NCBI RefSeq assembly: GCF_030296675.1
Contig: NZ_AP027736.1
Location: 1,550,001-1,614,000, forward strand
Reading direction: 5' to 3'
DNA from: Demequina sediminis
Lineage (GTDB): Bacteria > Actinomycetota > Actinomycetes > Actinomycetales > Demequinaceae
Length of the DNA stretch: 64,000 nt
The notes beneath the pieces are model-generated. The model was not told the origin of the DNA, ran no database searches, and saw nothing but the letters and a program-made list of their open reading frames with translations. Positions 28,801 to 36,587 of the stretch are shown one piece after another (position 1 is the first letter of the stretch; every line of letters starts with the position of its first letter). The translations under genes were made by a program, and so were the position numbers.

Positions 28801-29391
28801 CGGATGGGGGTCGGTGGGAGGGAAGACGTCGACGATTCCGCCGCGCACGGCGAACTCCCCGCGCCGCTCGACCATGTCGACGCGCGTGTAGGCGGCATCC
28901 GCGAGCGCCGCGGTGAGCTCCGTCAGGTCGCGCACGTCCCCCACGCGCAGCAGCACCGGCTCGAGGTCCGCGATGCCCGGCACGAGCGGCTGGATCGCAG
29001 CGCGCAGCGGCGCCACGACGATGCGCGGGGTCGGCAGGCCGCTCTCGGCCTCGGCACGCTCGGGGTGGACCAGTCGACGCAGCGTCGCGAGGCGCCGCGC
29101 GACGGTGTCCGAGCGCGGGCTGAGCCGCTCGTGCGGAAGCGTCTCCCACGAGGGGAACAGCGCGACGGTGCGCGGGTCGACGTAGGCGGACAGCGCCGCG
29201 GCGAGCTTCTCCGCGTCGCCGCCGGTCGCGGTGATCGCGAGCAGCGGACCCTCGCCGTCCGCGGCCGCGCGCGCGAGCAGCGGCGCGGCGGCCACCGTGG
29301 GGGCCTGCACATGGGCGACCTCGCCCAGGCGCGCATCGGCCCAGTCTCCGAGCAGCGGGGCGAGGGGCGCGGCGGGCACGGTTGTGGTCAC
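25879..29391 (-). CDS. mfd: Transcription-repair coupling factor
   Basis: 1170 residues. It removes stalled RNA polymerase and recruits UvrA. Order: UvrB-like N-terminal part, the RNA-polymerase-interacting domain around [22 protein letters not shown], then a SF2 translocase with Walker A [44 protein letters not shown], and the late motifs [20 protein letters not shown] and [16 protein letters not shown]. The C-terminal D7 domain is complete. GTG 29391 is preferred over ATG 29409 because GGAGG sits 6 nt before it. It is the first gene of mfd-lipoprotein-mazG. Confidence 0.96.
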   Translation of the reverse strand: [1170 protein letters not shown]

Positions 29392-29458
29392 AGGGGTCCT
29401 CCAGGGCATGCCGAACGACCGGAAACGTCCGGCACCGCCATCCTACGAGCCCCCGCGG

Positions 29459-30169
29459 TCAGGCCAGGGCGCCCTCCTGCGCCGCGCGCGCGAGGACATC
29501 GAGCGTCGCGCGTGCCGATCGTGCCGCGGCGTCGTCGAGGTGCTCGTCGAACTCGACCCCGCCGTCGCCCTGACACATGTCGGAGACGCAGCGCACGGAC
29601 AGGAAGGGGATGCCTGCACTGGCGGCCACCTGCGACACCGCGGCGGACTCCATGTCGGTCGCGATGACCTTCGGGAAGCGCTCGCGAATGAGATCGACGG
29701 ACTCGGCGACCGCGAAGGCGTTGGCGGAGGCCAGATAGCCCTTCTTCGCCCCCGCGGCAACCGCCAGCTCGACCAGCCGCTCGTCGGACTCATGGAACTC
29801 GGCATGGCCGGGCACCTGGCCGTATTCGTAGCCGACGGACGTCGAGTCGGCCGACCAGTCCAGCGAGCAGCACGGTGCGACGATGTCACCCACCTGGACG
29901 TGCCCAGGGATGCCTCCGCACGTGCCGGCGGACACGATCACGGAGGGCGCGATCCCGCCGATCACGCCGTGGGCGACCAGGGCCGTCGCGCGTGCCGCGG
30001 CGACCATGCCGATGCGGGTGACCACCAGCAGGTAGGTGAGCTCGCCCGACGTGACGATCCACGCATCGTCGGGCGAGTTCAGTCCCTCGTGGTGATCGGC
30101 GAGATCGAGAAAGGCCTGCGCCTCCTCGGGCATCGCGACCAGGACGGCCGGCATGATGGGCGCGCTCAC
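29459..30169 (-). CDS. mtnN: 5'-methylthioadenosine/S-adenosylhomocysteine nucleosidase
   Basis: 236 residues. Cleaves the adenine from MTA and SAH, giving S-ribosylhomocysteine for LuxS. Seen: [12 protein letters not shown] with the catalytic-site Glu, [19 protein letters not shown], the ribose-binding [15 protein letters not shown], and SVRCVSDM with the catalytic Asp. GTG 30169 overlaps the luxS stop (GTGA), so luxS and mtnN form one translated unit in pathway order; ATG 30154 is an alternative. This Pfs-LuxS pair explains AI-2 formation. Confidence 0.9.
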   Translation of the reverse strand: MSAPIMPAVLVAMPEEAQAFLDLADHHEGLNSPDDAWIVTSGELTYLLVVTRIGMVAAARATALVAHGVIGGIAPSVIVSAGTCGGIPGHVQVGDIVAPCCSLDWSADSTSVGYEYGQVPGHAEFHESDERLVELAVAAGAKKGYLASANAFAVAESVDLIRERFPKVIATDMESAAVSQVAASAGIPFLSVRCVSDMCQGDGGVEFDEHLDDAAARSARATLDVLARAAQEGALA

Positions 30170-30636
30170 CGCATGACGTCCAGCAGCTCGGACTCGTGGG
30201 CGGCGAACGCCGTGATCGCCTCGCGCATCGCCGCGAGCGAGTGGTGCGCGCCCCAGCCACACTGGACCTCGTTGGCGGCGGGAACCGCATCGAGCGTGAG
30301 CATCTCGGCGATCGTCGCCAACACGAGGTCCCTGATGGCTTCGGGCGTGTGATCACCGCTCATGATCAGGTAGAAGCCCGTCTGGCAGCCCATGGGGCCG
30401 AAGTCGATGACGTCCGCGCTGTGGCGACGCACGCACTCCGCAAACGCGTGCTCGATCGAATGGACCGCGGGCATATCCAGGTGCGCGACGTTGGGTTGGG
30501 TAAAGCGAACATCGAACTTGGTCAGCACGTCGCCGTGAGGCAACTCCTTGCGGTCGGCCAGCCGAATGAACGGCGCGGCCACCGCGGTGTGATCGAGGTT
30601 GAACGACTCGACGTTCATCCTTGGCATGTCTGTCAC
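30166..30636 (-). CDS. luxS: S-ribosylhomocysteine lyase
   Basis: 156 residues. Splits S-ribosylhomocysteine into homocysteine and DPD, the precursor of autoinducer-2. The metal site is complete: HSIEH near residue 58 and the Cys in [10 protein letters not shown] near residue 130. [17 protein letters not shown] and [13 protein letters not shown] are family marks, the latter with the catalytic Cys. GTG 30636 follows AAGGAG by 7 nt. It is divergent from the SAH-hydrolase-like gene. The window also carries an AI-2E family transporter far upstream, which may or may not be linked. Confidence 0.95.
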   Translation of the reverse strand: MTDMPRMNVESFNLDHTAVAAPFIRLADRKELPHGDVLTKFDVRFTQPNVAHLDMPAVHSIEHAFAECVRRHSADVIDFGPMGCQTGFYLIMSGDHTPEAIRDLVLATIAEMLTLDAVPAANEVQCGWGAHHSLAAMREAITAFAAHESELLDVMR

Positions 30637-30765
30637 GGGAAGGCTCCTTGCACGGGGGGCGGCGGTCCGACGCTTCGCCTGCATGACATTCATCGTCGGC
30701 GCCGCCGGACATTCGAGGGTAATGCGGGTGGGGGTGTGGACGCGAGCGGTCCCCCGCGGCGCTCC

Positions 30766-30771
30766 TAGACT
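30766..30771 (+). promoter_or_regulatory. -10 element, leaderless promoter of the SAH-hydrolase-like gene
   Basis: TAGACT six bases before ATG 30778, with no ribosome site between. Same geometry as the promoters at 14181 and 59134. Confidence 0.6.
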
Positions 30772-30777
30772 TTGGCC

Positions 30778-32247
30778 ATGACCGATCCGCACGCCACCGC
30801 CGAGCGGATCCTCCGCCGCTTCGCCCGCGAGACCAACCTGCTGATCGCCGGCCGGCCGGTCCGCGTGAGCGCCGAGTCCGAGGACACCACCGTTGCCCTC
30901 GCCGTCGCGAGGATGGCCCGCGCGCTCGGCGCCGTGCTCGTGGAGGACGATGCCGAGGGTCCCGACGTGCTCGACATCGAGGTGCGCGGGGACGATGCCT
31001 CGCTCGCCCTGGGCGGGCGGCCGCTGGCCTCGCGAGGAGATGCCGCCGGCAGGCTCGACTTCGCGCGCGCCCACATGCCCGTCTCGACGGCGCTGGCCGC
31101 CGAGCTCGCGAGCGCGGGCACCGTGGCCGGGCTCAGGATCGGGGTGTCGATGACCCTCGAGCCCAAGACCGCGAACCTCGCGCTGCTGCTGCGCGACGCA
31201 GGGGCCGACGTGTCCGTGTACGCCCACCCCGACGAGACCGACCCCGAGGTGGCAGATGCCCTGCGCAAGCGCGGCGTGACCGTCGATGCGGACGCGACGC
31301 TCGCGGGCGACGCGGAGCGCGAGGCCGCCCTCGCCTGGCTGCACCGCGGCTACGACGTCGTGGTCGACGACGGCAGCCACCTGGTGCGGCTCGCGCACGA
31401 GTCAGCGCCCGAGCTCGTCGCGGCATGGATCGGGGTGACCGAGGAGACGACCTCGGGACTCGCACCGCTGCGGACCATGAGCCGCGTCGGGGTGCTCGCG
31501 ACCCCCGTGATCGCGGTCAACGACGCCGCGACCAAGACCGGCTTCGACAACCGCTACGGCACGGGTCAGAGCTGCGTGTTCGCGATCGCCGACCTCATCG
31601 AGCACGTAGACGCGACCGTGCGCGACGTCCCCGTCCTCGTGATCGGCTACGGGCCGGTGGGCGAGGGCGTCGCGGCGCACCTCGACGCGCTCGGCGCGCA
31701 CGTGAGCGTCGCCGAGGCCGATCCCCTGCGCGCGCTGCTGGCCGCGCACGACGGCTTCGCGGTGGGACGGGCCGCGGACCTTGTGCAGGGGGCGCTCGTG
31801 ATCTCGTGCACGGGCGTCGCGCACACCATCACGCGGGACCTGCTCGAGGCGGCGGCGATCGTCGCGGTCGCGGGCGGCGTGCCCGACGAGGTCGACCTCG
31901 ATGGCGCGGACCTCGAGCCCGTGACGCTGGGGCCGACGCGGATCCCTCACCTCGACCTCGACCTCGCGACCGACACCCTGGTGCTCGACCGCGGGGGTTG
32001 CATCAACGTCACCGCGGCCGAGGGCAACCCGATCGAGATCATGGATCTGTCCTTCGCGACGCAGTTCGCGGCGATTCGCCACCTGGTCGAGTTCCGGCCC
32101 GGCGTGGGTGTCCACGCGCTGCCCGAGCCCGCGGTGTCCCACGTGGCCGCGGTTGCGGCCCGCGAGCGCGGCATCGTCCTCTCGCCCGCCCGCCGCACCG
32201 CCGCCGACTCCGACTGGCGCTCGCGCCGCTACCGGAGCGCCCGATGA
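30778..32247 (+). CDS. Adenosylhomocysteinase-like protein
   Basis: 489 residues, homologous to S-adenosylhomocysteine hydrolase but divergent. Matching parts are [16 protein letters not shown] (the Glu and Thr of the substrate site), [20 protein letters not shown] (the substrate Lys and Asp) and the NAD fold [20 protein letters not shown]. The first 130 residues and the [14 protein letters not shown] region differ from true SAHH, whose matching segment is CLHMT-like. Such divergence is compatible with another substrate, for example S-inosylhomocysteine. It is a leaderless gene, overlaps a nucleoside-deaminase-like gene (ATGA), and is divergent from luxS-mtnN. Confidence 0.75.
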
Positions 32248-33569
32248 GCGACGTCACGCTGTACTCCGCCGCGCTCGTGGTGCCCGTCACCGCGCCTCCC
32301 ATCCTCGACGGCGCGATCGCGGTGCGCGACGGCCGCATCCTGCACGTGGGCGAGCGCCACTGGGTCGCGGGCTCCCTCGCCGAGCGTGGCCTCGACGCTC
32401 GCCACGTGCACTGGCCCGGCGTCCTCATCCCCGGGCTCGTCAATGCGCACACGCACCTGCAGTACACGGGCATGGCCGAGGTCGGACGCGGCTCCTACCA
32501 GGGATTCGACGACTGGGCGCGCGCCTTTAACCCGGTCTACGCGCACCCGCACGACTGGGCCGCCGACGCCGCGACCGGTGCACGGCTGGCCCTTGAGGCC
32601 GGCACCACCGCGGTCGCGGACGTCGTGACGGACCTCGAGGCGATGCGCGCGCTGCACGACGCCGGCCTGCACGGCATCACCTACTGGGAGGTCATCGACT
32701 GGACCAACGAGGAGTGGGTCGCCCGCGGCAGGGACCAGGTCGAGGCCGCGCTCGCGGCACTGCCCTCGCCTCCCGGCACCGGGCTGTCCCCGCATGCGCC
32801 CTACTCGCTCGAGATCGCGCCGCTGCTCGAGATCCCCGACATCGTCCGCGAGCGCGGCAGCCGCCTCCACATTCACCTGGGCGAGTCGGCCATCGAGCGC
32901 GAGTTCCAGCATGCCGCGTCCGACGCCGACGCGGTCGCCGAGCCCTGGCACGCCCGCGGCCTCACGAGCCTCGCCGACCTGCGCCAGGCGGGCTACGGCA
33001 CGTCCGCGACGGACTACGTGGATCACCTCGGGGTCCTCGGCCCGGACTGCCACATCGCTCACGGCGTCTACATGACCGAGTCCGACCGCGCGATCCTGCG
33101 CGCGCGCGGAACGTCGGTCGCGCTGTGCCCGCGCTCGAACGCGGTCATCGGCCTCGACGAGCCTCCCGTCGCGGCCTACCTCACCGAGGGCAGCCCGATC
33201 GCGGTGGGCACGGATTCACTGTCGAGCTCCCCGAGCCTCGACCTCTTGGCCGACGTCGCGGAGCTCCACCGGATCGCCCGCGCCCAGGGATACCGCGGCG
33301 CGGACCTGCCCGAGCGGCTCATCGCGGCCGCGACGCTGGGCGGCGCCCGCGCGATGGGTCTTCACGTGGGACCCGATCGCACGGGGTATTTGGCGGTAGG
33401 AGCGCGCGCGGACCTCACCTTCCTCGACGTGCCGGTCGCGAATGCGGCCGATGCGCTGGCGGAGGTGGCCGCGGCGGGCGAGGGCCGCGCGGCGGCCACC
33501 GTGATCTCCGGTCGGGTGCGAGCCGCGCGCCCGGCCTTCACCGAGCAGACGGGAGCGTCCCCCGCATGA
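32244..33569 (+). CDS. Amidohydrolase, adenosine-moiety deaminase-like (MtaD/SahD/MqnX group)
   Basis: 441 residues, subtype of the metal amidohydrolases. Metal ligands: LVNAHTHLQYTG near residue 75, HIHLGES near residue 210, HIAHGVYM near residue 270 and VGTDSLSSSPSLDLL near residue 325. The Glu of LGES and the CPRSNAVIGL loop match deaminases of 5'-methylthioadenosine, SAH or aminodeoxyfutalosine. Start and upstream stop overlap (ATGA), so it is coupled to the SAH-hydrolase-like gene, and it overlaps the cupin gene after it. Context favours an SAH-related nucleoside, but futalosine-pathway use cannot be excluded. Confidence 0.75.
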   Translation: MSDVTLYSAALVVPVTAPPILDGAIAVRDGRILHVGERHWVAGSLAERGLDARHVHWPGVLIPGLVNAHTHLQYTGMAEVGRGSYQGFDDWARAFNPVYAHPHDWAADAATGARLALEAGTTAVADVVTDLEAMRALHDAGLHGITYWEVIDWTNEEWVARGRDQVEAALAALPSPPGTGLSPHAPYSLEIAPLLEIPDIVRERGSRLHIHLGESAIEREFQHAASDADAVAEPWHARGLTSLADLRQAGYGTSATDYVDHLGVLGPDCHIAHGVYMTESDRAILRARGTSVALCPRSNAVIGLDEPPVAAYLTEGSPIAVGTDSLSSSPSLDLLADVAELHRIARAQGYRGADLPERLIAAATLGGARAMGLHVGPDRTGYLAVGARADLTFLDVPVANAADALAEVAAAGEGRAAATVISGRVRAARPAFTEQTGASPA

Positions 33570-34006
33570 CCGCCATCCCCACCACCGCGCGCGTCCTGGG
33601 CCTCGAGGCCCACCCCGAGGGCGGCTGGTTTCGCCGCACCTACACCGCCTCTCACCACGTGGTCACCCCCGGTGGCGCGCGGCCCGCGGCGACCTGCATC
33701 CACTACCTGCTGACTCCCGGCGAGGTGAGCGCGTGGCACGTCGTGAGCTCGGACGAGTTGTGGCTCTGGCACGGACCGGGCGCGCTCGAGGTGAGCCTGG
33801 GCGGCGACGGCGAGCACCCCTCCGACTCTCCCGTGTCCGTGACGCTCGGCCCCGACCTCGCGTCGGGCCACGTGGCGCAGTGCCTGGTGCCCGCGGGAAC
33901 GTGGCAGTCGGCGCGCCTCACGGACGACGCCGAGGCGCTCGTGAGTTGCATGGTGTCCCCCGGCTTCGACTTCGCGGATTGGCGCCTCGCGTCGCGGCTA
34001 GAATGA
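33566..34006 (+). CDS. Cupin superfamily protein, DUF985
   Basis: 146 residues. The DUF985 cupin is clear from LGLEAHPEGGWFRRTY, AATCIHYLLTPGEVSAWHVV, DELWLWHGPGALEVSL and VPAGTWQSARL. The His and Glu positions of the barrel suggest metal binding. Function unknown. ATG 33566 overlaps the preceding stop (ATGA), so it is the third gene of the SAHH-like/deaminase unit and might act on a product of that pathway; this is inference. Confidence 0.85.
   Translation: MTAIPTTARVLGLEAHPEGGWFRRTYTASHHVVTPGGARPAATCIHYLLTPGEVSAWHVVSSDELWLWHGPGALEVSLGGDGEHPSDSPVSVTLGPDLASGHVAQCLVPAGTWQSARLTDDAEALVSCMVSPGFDFADWRLASRLE
33999..34004 (+). promoter_or_regulatory. -10 element of the amino-acid importer
   Basis: TAGAAT at the very end of the cupin gene, giving a 5' leader of about 50 nt before ATG 34064. 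Confidence 0.45.
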
Positions 34007-34063
34007 TCCCGCGCGGCCACGGGCGCCGCGCCTCCCACCCCCTTTTCCTTCCAAGGAGCAACC

Positions 34064-34921
34064 ATGAATACCCGTGTGCGTGCCACCCTCTTCGCGACCG
34101 CCTCTCTGTCCGCGGTGATGATGGCCGGCTGCTCCTCATCGGCCGAGGAGACGCCGTCGCCGTCCGCCTCCGCTCCCGCCGCCGAGGCCGCCCTCGAGAC
34201 CCTCACCGAGGGCAAGCTCACGATCGCCACCGGCGAGCCCGCGTACGAGCCCTGGGTGATCGGCGACGCCCCCGAGTCCGGTGAGGGCTTCGAGGCCGCC
34301 GTGGCCTACGCCGTCGCGGAGGAGCTGGGCTTCGCGGCCGAGGACGTCGTGTGGGTCCGCTCGGCCTTCGACGCCGCGATCGCGCCCGGCGCCAAGGACT
34401 GGGACCTCAACATCCAGCAGTTCTCGGTCACCGAGGAGCGCGCGCAGGCCGTCGACTTCTCGAGCCCCTACTACGTCACGTCGCAGGCGCTCGTCGCGGT
34501 CGACGGCAGCCCCGCGGCGGAAGCCTCCTCGATCGCCGACCTCACGGGTTCGACCGTCGGCGTCGCCGTGGGCACCACCTCCTACACCGTGGCCGCCGAG
34601 GCGCTCGGCGAGGACAACCTCTCCGTCTACAACTCGGTTGCGGATGTCGTGGGTGCGCTCAACGCGGGCCAGATCGACGCCTTCGTGACGGACCTGCCCG
34701 GCGCGTTCTATTCGGCCTACGTCGAGGTCGAGAACGGCACGATCGTGGGCCAGTTCGAGGGCACCGAGGGCGGCGACGAGTTCGCGTTCGTGCTTCCCAA
34801 GGGCTCCGCGCTGACCACCGCCGTCACCGCGGCCGTCGACGCCCTGCGCGAGGACGGCACGCTCGCGGCGCTCGAGACCGAGTGGCTGTCCGAGGCCGCC
34901 GGCGTCCCCGTCCTGCAGTAG
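34064..34921 (+). CDS. Polar amino-acid ABC transporter substrate-binding lipoprotein
   Basis: 285 residues. Lipoprotein signal with lipobox VMMAGC near residue 23, then an acidic/Ser-rich linker. The SBP-bac-3 fold follows: GKLTIATGEPAYEPWVIGD, GFEAAVAYAVAEELGF, DLNIQQFSVTEERAQAVDFS and PYYVTSQALVAV. This type binds basic or polar amino acids, and the exact ligand is not readable. ATG 34064 follows AAGGAG by 5 nt. It is first in a three-gene importer operon. Confidence 0.9.
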   Translation: MNTRVRATLFATASLSAVMMAGCSSSAEETPSPSASAPAAEAALETLTEGKLTIATGEPAYEPWVIGDAPESGEGFEAAVAYAVAEELGFAAEDVVWVRSAFDAAIAPGAKDWDLNIQQFSVTEERAQAVDFSSPYYVTSQALVAVDGSPAAEASSIADLTGSTVGVAVGTTSYTVAAEALGEDNLSVYNSVADVVGALNAGQIDAFVTDLPGAFYSAYVEVENGTIVGQFEGTEGGDEFAFVLPKGSALTTAVTAAVDALREDGTLAALETEWLSEAAGVPVLQ

Positions 34922-34928
34922 TCGCACG

Positions 34929-35789
34929 ATGACGGACCGGACGGCAGCGTGGCAGCCGAGCGCGCTCGAACTCGATCGCAGGCTTCACCGCAGGCGCGCC
35001 TCGCGCCGTTCGGTCCTCATCGCGCTGGTCTCGACGGTCGCCTTCGCGGCGATCGCGGGCTGGCTCGTGGTGACCTCTCCCAATTGGGAGGCGGTGCGCC
35101 AGACGTTCTTCAACGTCGAGATTGCGGCGGAGTCCTTCCCCCGCATCCTTGAGGGCCTGTGGCTCAACATCCGGGTGCTGTTTTTCGCGACCATCGTCGT
35201 CGCGATCGTGGGCACGCTCTTGGCCGTGATGAGGTCGCTGCGCGGGCCGGTGTTCTTCCCCGTGCGCGCTCTCGCGACCGGCTACACGGATCTCTTCCGC
35301 GGCCTGCCCGTGCTGATCGTGCTGTACCTCGTGGGCTTCGGCATTCCGGGGCTCAACCCCGAGGTGCGCATCCCGGTCGCCGTGCTCGGCACGATAGCGA
35401 TTTCGCTGTGCTACTCGGCGTACGTCGCCGAGGTGCTGCGCGCGGGCATGGAAGCCGTCCACCCGTCGCAGCGCGTCGCGGCGCGGTCGCTGGGCCTGTC
35501 CCATGCCAAGACCCTGCGCCTCGTGGTCATCCCGCAGGCGCTGCGCAAGGTGGTGCCCGCGCTCATGAACGACTTCGTGTCGATGCAGAAGGACGTGGGC
35601 CTGATCTCCGTGCTCGGCGCGGTCGACGCGATTCGCCAGGCGCAGATCGTGCAGGCGACGACTTACAATTTCACGCCCTACGTGGTCGCCGGGCTCCTGT
35701 TCGTCGCGCTCAGCTTCCCGATGATCCGTCTCACCGACCACGTCTCCGCGCGCATGGCCACGCGAGAGCAGACGGGAGGCACCGTATGA
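34929..35789 (+). CDS. Amino-acid ABC transporter permease (HisM type)
   Basis: 286 residues. Hydrophilic N-terminal tail, then a first helix near residue 30 and four or five more in the transport domain. The coupling (EAA) motif is ALATGYTDLFRGLPVLIVLY at the start of the domain and AGMEAVHPSQRVAARSLGLS near residue 175. One permease gene is present, so a homodimer is likely. It lies 7 bp after the binding-protein gene and overlaps the ATPase gene by 4 nt. Confidence 0.9.
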   Translation: MTDRTAAWQPSALELDRRLHRRRASRRSVLIALVSTVAFAAIAGWLVVTSPNWEAVRQTFFNVEIAAESFPRILEGLWLNIRVLFFATIVVAIVGTLLAVMRSLRGPVFFPVRALATGYTDLFRGLPVLIVLYLVGFGIPGLNPEVRIPVAVLGTIAISLCYSAYVAEVLRAGMEAVHPSQRVAARSLGLSHAKTLRLVVIPQALRKVVPALMNDFVSMQKDVGLISVLGAVDAIRQAQIVQATTYNFTPYVVAGLLFVALSFPMIRLTDHVSARMATREQTGGTV

Positions 35790-36550
35790 CCGCCGCCCAC
35801 CCCTCCGCCGCCCACGCGACAGTCCTCGAGCTGCAGGGCGTTCACAAGCTCTTCGGCGACAACCACGTGCTGCGTGGGGTCGACCTCGAGATCGCGAGCC
35901 ACGAGGTGGTCGTGGTGATCGGCGCCTCGGGCTCGGGCAAGTCCACGCTCATGCGCACGATCAACCTCATCGAGAGGTTCGACGACGGCCGCATCCTCCT
36001 CAGCGGGGACGACATCACCGACCCCGCGGTCGACGTCGACAAGGTGCGAGCGCGCATCGGCGTGGTCTTCCAGCACTTCAACCTGTTCCCGCACATGCGC
36101 GTGATCGACAACGTCACGCTCGCGGCCCGCAAGGTCCACGGGATCGCTCCCGATGTCGCACGCGACCGCGCGATCGGGCTGCTCGAGACCTTCGGCCTCG
36201 GCGACAAGGTCCGCGACTACCCCGACCGGCTGTCCGGCGGTCAGCAGCAGCGCGTGGCGATCGTGCGCGCGATCATGACCGATCCCGAACTCCTGCTGCT
36301 CGACGAGATCACCTCGGCCCTCGACCCCATGCTCGTGGGCGAGGTGCTCGACCTCGTGCGCGACCTCAAGAACCAGGGCTCGACGATTCTCATGGCGACG
36401 CACGAGATGTCCTTCGCACGCTCCGTCGCCGACCGCATCGTCTTCATGCACGGCGGACGCCCCCTCGAGACCGGCACCCCCGAGCAGATCTTCGACGCGC
36501 CCCGCGAGCCCGAGACCCGCGAGTTCCTCGCGCGCATCACGCACCGTTAG
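35786..36550 (+). CDS. Amino-acid ABC transporter ATP-binding protein (GlnQ/HisP type)
   Basis: 254 residues. Walker A VVIGASGSGKSTLMRTI, the Q loop VVFQHFNLFPHMRVIDNV, ABC signature RLSGGQQQRVAIVRAI, Walker B LLLLDEITSALDPMLVGEV and switch His in LMATHEMSF. All are canonical except Ile in place of Pro in the usual DEPTSALDP. ATG 35786 overlaps the permease stop (ATGA). Confidence 0.93.
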   Translation: MTAAHPSAAHATVLELQGVHKLFGDNHVLRGVDLEIASHEVVVVIGASGSGKSTLMRTINLIERFDDGRILLSGDDITDPAVDVDKVRARIGVVFQHFNLFPHMRVIDNVTLAARKVHGIAPDVARDRAIGLLETFGLGDKVRDYPDRLSGGQQQRVAIVRAIMTDPELLLLDEITSALDPMLVGEVLDLVRDLKNQGSTILMATHEMSFARSVADRIVFMHGGRPLETGTPEQIFDAPREPETREFLARITHR

Positions 36551-36587
36551 GTCGCGGCACGCGTCCGTCTCGGTTGGCCGCGTCGCC

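Noticed and set aside
26128..29667. Reading frame of 1179 codons on the plus strand
   Set aside because: It is antisense to mfd, whose motifs are perfect. Its product is a low-complexity Arg/His/Asp/Leu-rich sequence typical of shadow frames in GC-rich DNA.
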